39,621 nt of DNA from Coraliomargarita_B sp036735565 (GTDB taxonomy: Bacteria; Verrucomicrobiota; Verrucomicrobiia; Opitutales; Coraliomargaritaceae), in assembly GCA_036735565.1 (NCBI GenBank), contig DAINOC010000013.1:1-39621 (forward strand), in the 5' to 3' direction. Positions 1 to 10,005 of this stretch are shown one piece after another (positions within the stretch are counted from its first letter, which is position 1; every line of letters starts with the position of its first letter). The notes beneath the pieces are model-generated. The model had not been told where the DNA came from, ran no database searches, and saw only the letters and a list, made by a program, of their open reading frames with translations. The translations under genes and the position numbers were made by a program.

Positions 1-34
1 GAGGACCATCAGACTTTGGAATCAGCCATTAAAT

Positions 35-406
35 TCAAATATGCCTTGAGTCGTCTTCGTCCTTTTTCACGTAGCCGCTGTCCTGACGCGCATGGTTCAC
101 CTTGTTTTTCTTGGTATAGGCATCGTAGACATCCTGCGGGGTCATGCCCAGCACCTGCGCGATCGAAATCAGAAAGTGGAAGAGGTCGACCACCTCGACC
201 TTAGCATTCTGCTCGTCAAATTCCTGATACTTCGCCCACCACTTCCAGGGCACCGAGTCGATCAACTCGGCAATCTCCTGCTGCATCGCCCGGGTGTAAT
301 TCAAGACCCACTTCGCCTTTTCCTCATCGGAAAGGCTGCCGGTATCGATCCCGATCCGCTTGTTAAGGGCCTCCTGCAATTCAAAAATTTCGTCGAGTTT
401 GTCCAT
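35..406 (-). CDS. dUTP diphosphatase, all-alpha (MazG-like, dUTPase_2) type
   Basis: A 123-residue protein that probably hydrolyses dUTP to dUMP and pyrophosphate in the cytoplasm, keeping uracil out of DNA. The seen motifs fit the dimeric all-alpha NTP pyrophosphatase fold. An early helix carries QQEIAELID, a second helix carries KVEVVDLFHF (the paired acidic metal-binding residues), and the C-terminus has a YTKKNKVNHARQDSGY block typical of this dUTPase group. The start at 406 (MDKLDEIFELQ) fits the usual N-terminus; an upstream ATG at 442 would add 12 residues encoded in repeat-like DNA. It is transcribed away from the Arg-rich gene and murA. The exact substrate (dUTP or another dNTP) is inferred from family resemblance. 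Confidence 0.85.
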   Translation of the reverse strand: MDKLDEIFELQEALNKRIGIDTGSLSDEEKAKWVLNYTRAMQQEIAELIDSVPWKWWAKYQEFDEQNAKVEVVDLFHFLISIAQVLGMTPQDVYDAYTKKNKVNHARQDSGYVKKDEDDSRHI

Positions 407-451
407 GCCCGCGTTGATAGGTAGCCCCCTCCCTCCAAGCAAGCCCTATTC

Positions 452-490
452 AGCCCGAAGCGAAGGGGGGGGGAGTGGGTTCCCACCTTT
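452..490 (+). repeat. dispersed leader repeat, short copy (AGC..GAAGCGAAG..GGGTTCCCACC)
   Basis: This copy contains a GAAGCGAAG head, a run of G, then GTGGGTTCCCACCTT. The same head-plus-TTCCCACC tail recurs at 7262-7303, 11825-12103 and, on the other strand, 22728-22825. Here the tail is a single unit, and the copy lies in the gap between the dUTPase start and the Arg-rich gene rather than against a start codon. The rest of the 407-698 gap shows no convincing gene. Confidence 0.6.
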
Positions 491-676
491 ACCCTTGCCG
501 CGCCAGTTTGACCCGTCTACACACTCCCTCTTTCACCGATCTCTGGCGGGTAACGACCGGGACCCGTGGGCAGCCGCCGATCCAGCGAACGCCCGCACCC
601 TCCCGACCGCAACCGCCGCCGGTGAAATGAAAACCACTGCGCAACAGCCGGGACCGTTCCGGCCTTGTGCCCCGAT

Positions 677-682
677 TATACT
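677..682 (+). promoter_or_regulatory. candidate -10 element (TATACT) before the Arg-rich gene and murA
   Basis: TATACT lies 16 bases before the ATG at 699. No good -35 is seen 17 bases upstream, so the transcript start is uncertain. The leader would be very short. Confidence 0.3.
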
Positions 683-698
683 CAAATACGCGATCACT

Positions 699-1505
699 AT
701 GCCAGAATTCGAAGAGCCCGACGTAAAGCCCAACAGCCCCCAAAACTACATCCCGAGCACCGACGCCAAACCCCGCACCCGCCGCCGCAGCGGCGGCTTC
801 AAGACGGAGCCGCCAAAAATGGATTTTAACATCGGCGAGGTCGATCCGGTGAAAGCTCTCAAAGAGGAAAAACTCAGCGGTCCAGCCAAGTCTGCCGATC
901 AGGTCCCTTCCGAACGCCCAGCCCGCCCGGAGCGCGGCGAACGCCGAGAGCGCACAGACCGTCCGGAACGCAGCGAGCGTCCACGTCGCGCCGAGCGGGC
1001 CGAGCGCAGCGAGCGGCCCGAGCGGCCCGAGCGCCGTGCCACCCACGCCGAGCCAGTCGGCAACGCCGCCCCGAGTGAGGCGACTCTTGCCGCTATCAGC
1101 CGGGTCGAAGCACGCATCGAGGAACGCCGCCAAGCGCGCGGTGCCAACCGCCCTGAGCGCGAGAAAACTCCAAAGCGTCAAGAATCTCCCCGAGCACCGC
1201 GGGGCAACGCCCCCAAGAAACCGGCGAAGAAAAAAGGACTCCTGGCCACCATCCTCGGATTTTTCGGACTCGGTGCCAAGGAGCCGGCCCGTAAGAACGG
1301 TGCGGCCAAGGGCACCAACCGCGACGGCGATGAGCGGCCAGCCCGCCCGCGCACCGGCGAACGCGGTAACCGCTCCGGAGGCGACCGCCCCCGTCGCCCC
1401 AACAACGGCGGCGACCGCCGGGGCAAAGGCAACTCTTCGGGCCGCCGCCGCAGCGGTGGAGGTCCGCGTGGCGGCCAGCGCCGCGACAGCCAAGGCGATT
1501 CCTGA
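699..1505 (+). CDS. Arg/Glu/Pro-rich disordered basic protein of unknown function
   Basis: I do not recognise a family. The 268-residue product is strongly biased. Residues about 70-115 are dense ERPERPER-like repeats. A helical stretch rich in Glu/Arg (VEARIEERRQ) follows. A short hydrophobic segment, GLLATILGFFGLG, sits near residue 185 after a Lys-rich patch. The C-terminal third is rich in Gly and Arg, with RGG-like runs. This composition suggests an intrinsically disordered nucleic-acid-binding protein, and the hydrophobic segment could be an amphipathic membrane anchor. ATG 699 is preferred because the open frame upstream reads through repeat-like, protein-poor sequence. murA begins 12 bases after the stop, so the two are probably co-transcribed. 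A role in RNA binding or at the membrane is inference only. Confidence 0.65.
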   Translation: MPEFEEPDVKPNSPQNYIPSTDAKPRTRRRSGGFKTEPPKMDFNIGEVDPVKALKEEKLSGPAKSADQVPSERPARPERGERRERTDRPERSERPRRAERAERSERPERPERRATHAEPVGNAAPSEATLAAISRVEARIEERRQARGANRPEREKTPKRQESPRAPRGNAPKKPAKKKGLLATILGFFGLGAKEPARKNGAAKGTNRDGDERPARPRTGERGNRSGGDRPRRPNNGGDRRGKGNSSGRRRSGGGPRGGQRRDSQGDS

Positions 1506-1517
1506 GCCCATCTGCCC

Positions 1518-2816
<1,299 letters not shown>

Positions 2817-2818
2817 AC

Positions 2819-2880
2819 GTAGCGGGAGCATCCTGCTCCCAAGCACCGCAACGCCCAACGGAGCAAGATGCTCCGGCTAC
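2819..2880. repeat. hairpin repeat (GTAGC-GGAGCAT type) between convergent genes
   Basis: The 21-base arms 2819-2839 and 2860-2880 are inverted copies that agree at 19 of 21 positions. Each arm also contains its own small dyad (GGAGCA..TGCTCC). It fills the gap between murA (+) and the polyketide synthase gene (-) and could act as a bidirectional terminator. The TAG stop of the polyketide synthase (2877-2879) lies inside the right arm, so the repeat supplies that gene's stop codon. Confidence 0.75.
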
Positions 2881-3905
2881 AGTCGCCGCGCCCGGCAACT
2901 GTGGCAGCTGAAGCCCGCCCCGAAAGACGTCAGCCAAAGCTGCTCCGGCGGGGCCTCACGCTGGAGCACCGCATCCAGCACAAAGAGCACGCTCGGACTG
3001 CTCATGTTGCCGAAACGGCGCAGCACTTCGGCAGCCTCCGGCACACAACCCACCGGCAGAGCGGCATCAATCGCGGCGAGCACATCCCGCCCGCCCGGAT
3101 GGGGCACCAGCGCCGTTCCCGCATCCAGCGCGGCGCGCTCATACAGCGTCCGCACCGCCTGCCCCGCCCGCTCCGGCACCAGCGGGGACAGCAGATTGCG
3201 AAGCTTCCCACCCTTCGAGGTGAAGCGAAGAAGCTCGCGGTCCTCCGGGATATGCAGCGTATCAAAAAGATCGATACAGAGCCCGCCGATCGCCGCGTCG
3301 CCATGCAAGATCGTGGCCGCAGCGCCGTCGCCAAACAAACAGGCGCTGATGATCACCCCCGGATCGTCATCGATATAAAAGGCCGCACTACAGACCTCCA
3401 CCGCGACCACGGCCACGCGGGCATCCGGCCGCGCCGCGAGCAAGTGCGCCGCCGACCGCAGCGTGGGGATCGCCGCACCGCAGCCCTGCCCGACGATGTC
3501 CTGTAGATAGGCTGCCGGATCCAGCCCGAGCGACTCCGCCACATGGCTGCTCAACCCGGGGCAAAGATAGCCCGAACAGGTGCAAATGATCAAAGCATCC
3601 AAATCGACGGCCTCAAGCCCCGCCTGACGCAAGGCCGTGCCCAGTGCCTCACCAGCCAGCCTCGGGGCCTCCCGCTCAAAGGCGGCGTTCAGCTCGGAGC
3701 CGGACGCAGCAAAAAGCCCATCCCCGGGGCGCAGTGCAAAATAGCGCTGATCGATGCCGCCCCGACCGAGCATCACCCGCTCTGCCAGCCGCAACGAGCC
3801 GGGCCGAAGCGCAGCCGCCTGGGCACTGTCACGCAGTGTCGCCCAACACTCGGCCTGCGTGTAGCGGTGTGGCGGCACTGCGGTGGCGATGGATTCTAAA
3901 TACAT
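2877..3905 (-). CDS. type III polyketide synthase (chalcone/stilbene synthase-like)
   Basis: The 342-residue protein is a homodimeric ketosynthase-fold enzyme that extends an acyl-CoA starter with malonyl-CoA and cyclises the product to a pyrone, resorcinol or similar ring. The full catalytic triad is visible: Cys142 in GQGCGAAIP, His269 in VPHPGGRDVL and Asn300 in RFGNMSSPSVLF. The SFGAGF motif is near the C-terminus. It is the last gene of a minus-strand operon: its start lies 10 bases inside the end of the methyltransferase gene, and a flavoprotein gene comes first. This three-gene composition matches the Streptomyces srsABC phenolic-lipid operon, so a methylated, oxidised alkyl-phenol or alkylpyrone product is a reasonable inference. 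Starter and product cannot be read from the sequence. Confidence 0.92.
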   Translation of the reverse strand: MYLESIATAVPPHRYTQAECWATLRDSAQAAALRPGSLRLAERVMLGRGGIDQRYFALRPGDGLFAASGSELNAAFEREAPRLAGEALGTALRQAGLEAVDLDALIICTCSGYLCPGLSSHVAESLGLDPAAYLQDIVGQGCGAAIPTLRSAAHLLAARPDARVAVVAVEVCSAAFYIDDDPGVIISACLFGDGAAATILHGDAAIGGLCIDLFDTLHIPEDRELLRFTSKGGKLRNLLSPLVPERAGQAVRTLYERAALDAGTALVPHPGGRDVLAAIDAALPVGCVPEAAEVLRRFGNMSSPSVLFVLDAVLQREAPPEQLWLTSFGAGFSCHSCRARRL

Positions 3906-4576
3906 CGTGCGGGCTTCCTTTCTTTTCGCTCGGCCAACAGCCCATAGCGCCCCAGCCAGCTCTCCTCGGTATGCACCTGCCAGGCTTGGCGATCCAGCTC
4001 CAGCAACCTGGGCAGCTCGGCTTCCCGGAAGCCCGCGCGGATACTGGTCAATCCGTCGCCGATTCCCTCACCGCTGAACCCGATGAGTCGACTCGCCCGA
4101 CACAGGAAGGCAGCCAGCGGGTGCCGCCGCGGCTCCGCTGCAATCCAGACATCGACGTGCCGACAGTCCGCCGCCAACACACGCAGGACCTCATCCTCCA
4201 ACTGATGCAAAAAGTGGCAGCTCACGATCACATTGAAGTCCCCATAGTCCGCAAAGTCCTCCGCCCGGCAGACCGACCACTCGACCGCCTCGGGGCAATT
4301 TTCCGGTCGCGGGCAGGCGGCATCAAAGGCCGCCACCCGCGCCGCGCCATCCAACACGCGCGCCGCGAACAGCGCACGCAGAAGCTGACCCCGCCCCGCC
4401 GCGATTTCCAGCACCCGATCCCCCGGCCGCAGGGTCGAACGAAGCGCGGCGGCGGCCCAGCCAAAGTTGCCCATCATCCGGTTGTAGCGAAGGATATCCC
4501 GGTGGATCCGCTCCGCCACGACATCATCGTGAGGAAGGCGGTCCAGTTGCTCGGGTTGAACGTCGCGCTTACGCAT
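3896..4576 (-). CDS. SAM-dependent methyltransferase of the polyketide operon
   Basis: The 226-residue class I methyltransferase has motif I VLEIAAGRGQLL near residue 56, an acidic residue ending strand 2 (VAAFDAA), and VIVSCHFLHQLED as the motif IV region. No membrane segments are seen. It lies between a flavoprotein gene (3 bases upstream) and the type III polyketide synthase (10-base overlap downstream), which indicates translational coupling and a shared pathway. It probably O- or C-methylates the polyketide ring, as SrsB does in the similarly composed Streptomyces operon. The methyl acceptor is an inference from context. Confidence 0.82.
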   Translation of the reverse strand: MRKRDVQPEQLDRLPHDDVVAERIHRDILRYNRMMGNFGWAAAALRSTLRPGDRVLEIAAGRGQLLRALFAARVLDGAARVAAFDAACPRPENCPEAVEWSVCRAEDFADYGDFNVIVSCHFLHQLEDEVLRVLAADCRHVDVWIAAEPRRHPLAAFLCRASRLIGFSGEGIGDGLTSIRAGFREAELPRLLELDRQAWQVHTEESWLGRYGLLAERKERKPARCI

Positions 4577-4579
4577 GAG

Positions 4580-5599
4580 TCAACGTGTGAGACGAAAGAG
4601 ACTGTGAAAAGGAAATACGGGCGTGCGGGCAACCACAGCCATGACTGGCAACAGCGCGGGTGATACCAGACCGCGATGCATCCAGCGCGCCACCCGCAGA
4701 CGACGGCCGAAGCGCTGGGCCGCCGAGGCCGCAAAGCTCCCACAGCAGTCCGCCCAGCTCTGCCCGCCAGCCGCAAATAACCGCAGCGGCTCCACGGCCA
4801 GCTCAGCGCTCTCGAAGGCCAGCGTCATCCCATTACCCGTGAAGGGAGGGATTAGGCCGCGGGCATCGCCCAGAGCGAGCACACCGGGTCCCTCCGCTGG
4901 CGGACCGTAGCCCAAAGCCGCCACCGAGCAGGCACTGCCCTCGACCAACCCGGCCACACGCAGGCGGTCCAGTAAGCGCCCGAATCCACAGTGCTCCAGA
5001 TAGTCGAAAACAAAAGGCCGATCTCCGGTCGGCCGCAGCTCCGCCTGCCGGAAGAGCCCGCACAGATTGACCCGCCCGCCCTCGATCCGGCTGAGCCCCA
5101 CGTAGCCACCCGGGCTCAGGTGCATCTCCAGGTCCGACTCCAAAGCCAGACCTTCCAAGTGGCACTTTAAGCCGAGCCAACGGCGATCTGCGACGGCTTG
5201 CCGCCCCGCGCAGTCCACCACGCCCTCGCCCGCCAGCGCTCGATCCATCCGCACACCGGTCCGCACCTCTCCGCCAAGCCGCCTGAGTTCGTCAACCAGG
5301 TTTTGATCCAACTGCCAGCGGGAAAGCCCCCGCGCTGCCACCGGCAGACGATCCTCCCGCAGGCAGCGCCTAGCGTCATACCAGCGACTCCGCTCCAGCA
5401 GCACCGAGCCCCGCAGGGCCGGCCCGATCCCGAGGCAGTCCACCGTCGCTTCCGATAGCCCGGAGATAAACTCTCCGCAGACCCGATGCCGCGGATACTG
5501 CCCGGCCTCCATCACGACAACCGGCACGCCAAACCGACGCAGGCCGATACCCAGTGACAGGCCTGCCAGTCCACCGCCGATGATCGTAATGGGTCGCAT
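4580..5599 (-). CDS. FAD-dependent oxidoreductase (geranylgeranyl reductase-like) of the polyketide operon
   Basis: The 339-residue flavoprotein opens with the dinucleotide-binding motif IIGGGLAGLSLGIGL and has the PRHRVCGEFISG block typical of the geranylgeranyl-reductase/halogenase-like group. It also has the second FAD motif LALGDARGLIPPFTGNGM near residue 250. It is the first gene of the three-gene operon, and its ATG at 5599 faces the MFS transporter across a 124-base divergent region. By family it could hydroxylate a ring or reduce double bonds. By context it acts on the polyketide made by the last gene. Which reaction it performs cannot be decided from sequence alone. Confidence 0.85.
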   Translation of the reverse strand: MRPITIIGGGLAGLSLGIGLRRFGVPVVVMEAGQYPRHRVCGEFISGLSEATVDCLGIGPALRGSVLLERSRWYDARRCLREDRLPVAARGLSRWQLDQNLVDELRRLGGEVRTGVRMDRALAGEGVVDCAGRQAVADRRWLGLKCHLEGLALESDLEMHLSPGGYVGLSRIEGGRVNLCGLFRQAELRPTGDRPFVFDYLEHCGFGRLLDRLRVAGLVEGSACSVAALGYGPPAEGPGVLALGDARGLIPPFTGNGMTLAFESAELAVEPLRLFAAGGQSWADCCGSFAASAAQRFGRRLRVARWMHRGLVSPALLPVMAVVARTPVFPFHSLFRLTR

Positions 5600-5723
5600 A
5601 CCGATAGCTTGGAGGCACTCGCCGAAAAGGCCAATACCACAGACACGATTTCGCTAAGGTAAGGTTTGCCTGATTCCAATGATTCCTCCAAGCCAGCACA
5701 GCTCCTGCTGATTAGCGATTTCC

Positions 5724-7046
5724 ATGCGTAAACATTTTCATCCCGATGCGCCCTTCCGCGTCCAGTCCTGGCCGGGCTATTACGGGTGGGTAATTCTGGC
5801 ATTCGGGACCTTCGGGATGATTGCCGCCATCCCCGGCAGCCCTCCGGGGATGAGTATCTTTGTCGATGGCATGCTGGCCTCACTCGATCTGGAGCGCGAC
5901 CGCTTTTCCCTCGCCTACATGCTCGGCACGGTAGCCGCCGGGCTTGTCGCGCCCTACGCTGGTCGACTGGTTGATCGCTTCGGTGCCCGTCTGGTCGGCT
6001 GTGTCAGCTACCTGAGCCTCGGACTGGTCCTCCTCTACACGGGCCTGATCGACCGGATCTACCGCGCCGGATTCCCCTTCGTCGATCCGGGTGTCTACGC
6101 CTTCTTTCTGGTTTTCACCGCCTTCGCCGGCATTCGCCTCATCGGTGTGGGCTTCGCCATGACGACCTGCCGCTCCATGGTCTTCAAGTGGTTCGAGGGG
6201 CGACGCGGCATGGCGGCCGCACTCAACGGCGTCGTCCTCTCGCTCAGTTTCTCCTCCGCGCCGCTCCTGCTCAATGGCTTCGTCGTGGATTTCGGCTGGC
6301 AGCATACCTGGCTCGTGCTGGGCGCTTTTTTCATACTGGTTTTTGTGCCGCTCGCCTGGATCTTCTTCCGCGATAGCCCGGAGGCCTGCGGGGTCGAGGT
6401 CGAGCAGGGCAGCCACCGCCAACAATCCTTGAAAACCCGCATTCCCATCGTCCGGGAATACACCGGACCGGAAGCCATCCGCACCTACGCCTTCTGGGTC
6501 TTTGCCGCCGCGCTCGCCCTCAATGCCCTCATCGGCACGGGCTCCGCCTTCCATATGCTGGCCATCGGCGACCAAGCCGGGCTCACCCGATCCGCCGCCG
6601 TGGCCATCTTCCTGCCCGCCGCGCTCTTCCACGTCGCGACCACTACCCTCTTCGGCCTCATGGCCGAGCGGGTCCGCATGAAATACGGACTCCTCCTGAT
6701 GATCACCGCCCAGTTGCTTAGCCTCTACGGGCTCGCCAATCTGGGCGAGCCTTTCTGGAAATGGCTCTACATCATCGGCAGCGGCGTGGGCTGGGGCTGC
6801 TTCGGCATCCTGATCAATATCCCCTGGCCCCGCTTCTTCGGCCGCCGCCACCTGGGGGCCATCAACGGCTGGGTCACCGGAGCCACCGTCGTGACCAGCG
6901 CTCTAGGGCCCTACCTCTTCGGCCTGGCCGAGGGCCGCTTCGGCAGCTTTCTCCCCGCGATCGTCGGTTGCGCCCTGCTCTGCCCGGTCATCCTGCTGCT
7001 CAGCGCCTTCGCCGACAACCCCCAGGAGAAACTCAACAAGGGCTGA
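5724..7046 (+). CDS. MFS transporter
   Basis: The 440-residue inner-membrane protein has about 12 hydrophobic segments. It begins at WPGYYGWVILAFGTFG, and a basic loop (YAGRLVDRFGARLVG) after segment 2 resembles the major facilitator motif A (the G-x-L-x-D-R-x-G pattern). A hydrophilic linker around residues 225-250 separates the two halves. It resembles the monocarboxylate/oxalate-formate-like branch of the superfamily. It is divergent from the flavoprotein gene of the polyketide operon, so it might export that product or import a precursor, but this is only a neighbourhood argument. A strong stem-loop follows at 7087-7116. Confidence 0.88.
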   Translation: MRKHFHPDAPFRVQSWPGYYGWVILAFGTFGMIAAIPGSPPGMSIFVDGMLASLDLERDRFSLAYMLGTVAAGLVAPYAGRLVDRFGARLVGCVSYLSLGLVLLYTGLIDRIYRAGFPFVDPGVYAFFLVFTAFAGIRLIGVGFAMTTCRSMVFKWFEGRRGMAAALNGVVLSLSFSSAPLLLNGFVVDFGWQHTWLVLGAFFILVFVPLAWIFFRDSPEACGVEVEQGSHRQQSLKTRIPIVREYTGPEAIRTYAFWVFAAALALNALIGTGSAFHMLAIGDQAGLTRSAAVAIFLPAALFHVATTTLFGLMAERVRMKYGLLLMITAQLLSLYGLANLGEPFWKWLYIIGSGVGWGCFGILINIPWPRFFGRRHLGAINGWVTGATVVTSALGPYLFGLAEGRFGSFLPAIVGCALLCPVILLLSAFADNPQEKLNKG

Positions 7047-7086
7047 ACCTGTCCGTCATATCCTTCATTATTCCACGCCCGCTGAA

Positions 7087-7116
7087 CGCTGCATTGAAAA
7101 ACCTTTCAATGCAGCG
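7087..7116 (+). terminator. 13-bp perfect stem-loop after the MFS gene
   Basis: Arms 7087-7099 and 7104-7116 pair perfectly over 13 bases (GCATTGAAA/TTTCAATGC core) around a 4-base AACC loop, 40 bases after the MFS stop. There is no T-run directly after it, so it may be a transcript 3' end stabiliser or a factor-dependent terminator. Confidence 0.5.
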
Positions 7117-7261
7117 CCACACAGGAAGATCACTTGCCATTTAGCCGTTTCCTCCGAAGGATTTCCCCACCGATTTCGTAATTCCTGAAAAGCACCCTTT
7201 CCACCCACCTCCCGACCTCCATAGCTCATAGAGCGACGCCAGTCCCCACCTCCTGACCCTC

Positions 7262-7303
7262 GAAGCTCAACGAGCGAAGTGGGTTCCCACCTTCCCACCT
7301 TCC
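7262..7303 (+). repeat. dispersed leader repeat ending at the ruvB start codon
   Basis: The head (GAAGCTCAACGAGCGAAG) is followed by GTGGG and the tail TTCCCACC, TTCCCACC, TTCC at 7284-7303, which ends exactly against the ATG of ruvB. A related, diverged head (AGCTCATAGAGCGACG) lies at about 7220-7236. No purine-rich ribosome-binding site can be seen between repeat and start. Confidence 0.8.
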
Positions 7304-8346
<1,043 letters not shown>

Positions 8347-8350
<4 letters not shown>

Positions 8351-9324
8351 CAGTGGTTCCACTTAACCCAGACTTTCATCCCGGCAGAAGCTCCCTCCCC
8401 CCTGAGCTACGGGCCAAATTGGAGTAACTGTTTCAACAGCAGTCTAAGCCCGGACTCGCAGATCTCCGAAGCTTGGTCGATCAATTCACCTCAGAATACA
8501 ACAACACACCGCAGGAGGCAATCGGCGGTTTCAGTCCCAACCTGCTCTTTACTCTGGAGCGACATCCACTTGGCACGCCGGGCTGCCCGATACACCTCGC
8601 AGACAACCTGCCGCTCGCTGCACTGGAAGGCGCACTTTATTTCAATCGCATCCGCACCTTTCTTCACGCGCTGCGCGATGCCGGACGAGTCAAGGCCACA
8701 CAAAAGGGCAACCTCACACGCGGCTTCGTCGAGCAGATGGTCGATGCCTTTCTCGATCCCAGCAGTCGTGAAGAAATCTACCGTTACCAAAAAGTCCTGA
8801 ACGAAGAAGACCTTTTTCCACTTCACAGCGCACGCCTCATCTGCAAGATCTGCAATCTGATAGGCATCACCAAGGGGCATTACAACGTGCGTAAGAAAGC
8901 CCTGCCCCTGCTCGAATCTGGGGCCGCCGGGCAGCTCTATAAGCAGCTCTTTCTCACGTTCTTCACCCGATACAACATCGGCTACGGCTTCCGCTACGGA
9001 CCGGATCTTGACTGGCTGCAGTTCGAGGCTGGCTACGTCCTGAAGCCGCTACAGGACAAAGGCGGAAAATGGCTGTCGGCCGACGAACTGTGCCAGACAC
9101 TCCTCCACCCCATGGTCCTTTCCAGGCTACAAGATGAACTGCGAGAGATAAGCTTTATGACACCGCTCGGCACCATGGAGCGGCATCTTCTCAAACCCTT
9201 CGAGCATTGGGGCCTCGTCGAAATCGAGCGCCACAAGAAAGGCCATTTCTCCGAAATCAAGCGCCTGCGTAAAACCAGACTGCTCGATGCCTTTATTTCC
9301 TTCCCAGCCTCCGGCAAATTCTAG
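8347..9324 (+). pseudogene. conserved-looking hypothetical gene interrupted by one in-frame TAA
   Basis: A coding-like frame starts at GTG 8347 (overlapping the ruvB stop) and reads LPPELRAKLE, then meets TAA at 8425-8427. It then continues in the same frame as LFQQQSKPGLADLRSLVDQF without interruption to TAG at 9322-9324. A GAA-to-TAA change would restore RAKLE-E-LFQQQ. The intact product would be about 325 residues. Translation could also restart at TTG 8473, giving 283 residues. The body (SPNLLF, KATQKGNLTRGFV, YQKVLNEEDLFPLH, a C-terminal region that could be a winged helix) looks like a real soluble protein. I recall similar uncharacterised proteins, sometimes linked with pRiA4b ORF-3-like genes, but assign no function. 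A sequencing error is the main alternative to a nonsense mutation. Confidence 0.65.
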
Positions 9325-9559
9325 CGCTCGTCCTTCCTCACGGATGAAAGGCACCATCAGCACCACCAACTCCTGCGGAGGGTGCCGCCCACAGTCGCTC
9401 GACGCCCTGCGATCGACTCCTTTGAGTCGCTGTTGGAAGTCATCCGCATTTTAAAAGACCGAGCCCAGGCTCATGCGCAACCCACCTGGCTATCCCCGTT
9501 GGGGGCAGCCAACTCACTCCATCGAGTCACCTAGCTGGACTCTTTTTTGATTGGTTTTT

Positions 9560-9582
9560 AAATCGTCAAAATCTGCGAATAA
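9560..9582. promoter_or_regulatory. hipBA operator-like site 1 (TCG-N10-CGA)
   Basis: This 23-base site contains TCGTCAAAATCTGCGA and is the inverted partner of site 2 at 9599-9621. Both share TTATTCGC at one end and ACGA at the other, and each has an internal TCG-N10-CGA dyad. The paired layout upstream of a HipB-like gene matches how HipB dimers bind several operators. Binding itself is inferred. Confidence 0.55.
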
Positions 9583-9598
9583 TTAAATTTTTTATTTT

Positions 9599-9621
9599 TT
9601 ATTCGCCAAAATTTACGACTT
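9599..9621. promoter_or_regulatory. hipBA operator-like site 2 (TCG-N10-CGA), next to TTGACA
   Basis: This site contains TCGCCAAAATTTACGA and is an inverted copy of site 1, with 16 bases between the sites. It overlaps by two bases a consensus -35 hexamer TTGACA at 9620-9625, so a bound repressor would block polymerase. No good -10 is seen at the ideal spacing. Confidence 0.55.
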
Positions 9622-9654
9622 GACAGTATTATTTATTAAGAGTTCGTTTGTCCC

Positions 9655-10005
9655 ATGAAGTTTCACGAGCTGCATCATGATGAAGCCCTATTACAGGAGT
9701 TGGGCCGGAGGTTGACGCAGGTCCGCATCGATTTAAACCTAAGCCAGTCCGAATTGGCCAGGAAAGCAGGCGTGGGAAAACGCACCTTGGAGCGCTTGGA
9801 AGCGGGCGAAAGCGCCCAGACACGGACTTTGTTTCGCATCTTTCGAGAGCTGGACCTGTTGAAGAGGGTCGAGATGTTGCTCCCAGAGCCAACCGCACGC
9901 CCATCGCACCGAATCAAGGACGCCCATGCACTTCCGAAAAGGGTGTCCCGCAAAAGGACGGACCGGCCGGAGGACAAGCCATGGAAATGGGGTGACGAGA
10001 GATGA
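9655..10005 (+). CDS. hipB: HipB-like XRE-family antitoxin/autorepressor
   Basis: The 116-residue protein has a classic XRE helix-turn-helix: RLTQVRIDLNLSQSELARKAGVGKRTLERLEAGE, about residues 22-55. A basic, probably flexible C-terminal tail follows (RVSRKRTDRPED). As the upstream partner of hipA, with an ATGA start-stop overlap at 10002-10005, it should neutralise the HipA kinase and repress the operon through the two dyads upstream. E. coli HipB is shorter (88 residues); the extra length here is at both ends. The codon and base use is less GC-rich than the flanking housekeeping genes, which suggests transfer. Confidence 0.85.
   Translation: MKFHELHHDEALLQELGRRLTQVRIDLNLSQSELARKAGVGKRTLERLEAGESAQTRTLFRIFRELDLLKRVEMLLPEPTARPSHRIKDAHALPKRVSRKRTDRPEDKPWKWGDER

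Larger units (their letters stand above)
9325..9654. other. intergenic region between the broken gene and hipBA
   Basis: This 330-base gap changes from GC-rich to AT-rich at about 9540. The first part has a short hairpin (CGACTC-CTTT-GAGTCG, 9414-9429). It also has a frame from about 9364 to 9533 that reads plausible peptide (DSFESLLEVIRILKDRAQ), perhaps a gene relic. A weak 5-bp stem followed by six Ts lies at 9524-9548. The AT-rich second part holds the two operator-like sites of hipBA. No intact gene is seen. Confidence 0.5.

Noticed and set aside
360..698. N-terminal extension of the Arg-rich protein
   Set aside because: The open frame overlaps the dUTPase start and the leader repeat and reads low-quality peptide; ATG 699 is a better start.
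5607..5693. 9-base inverted pair GCTTGGAGG / CCTCCAAGC in the divergent PKS-MFS region
   Set aside because: Arms are short and almost 70 bases apart, so chance is a fair explanation.
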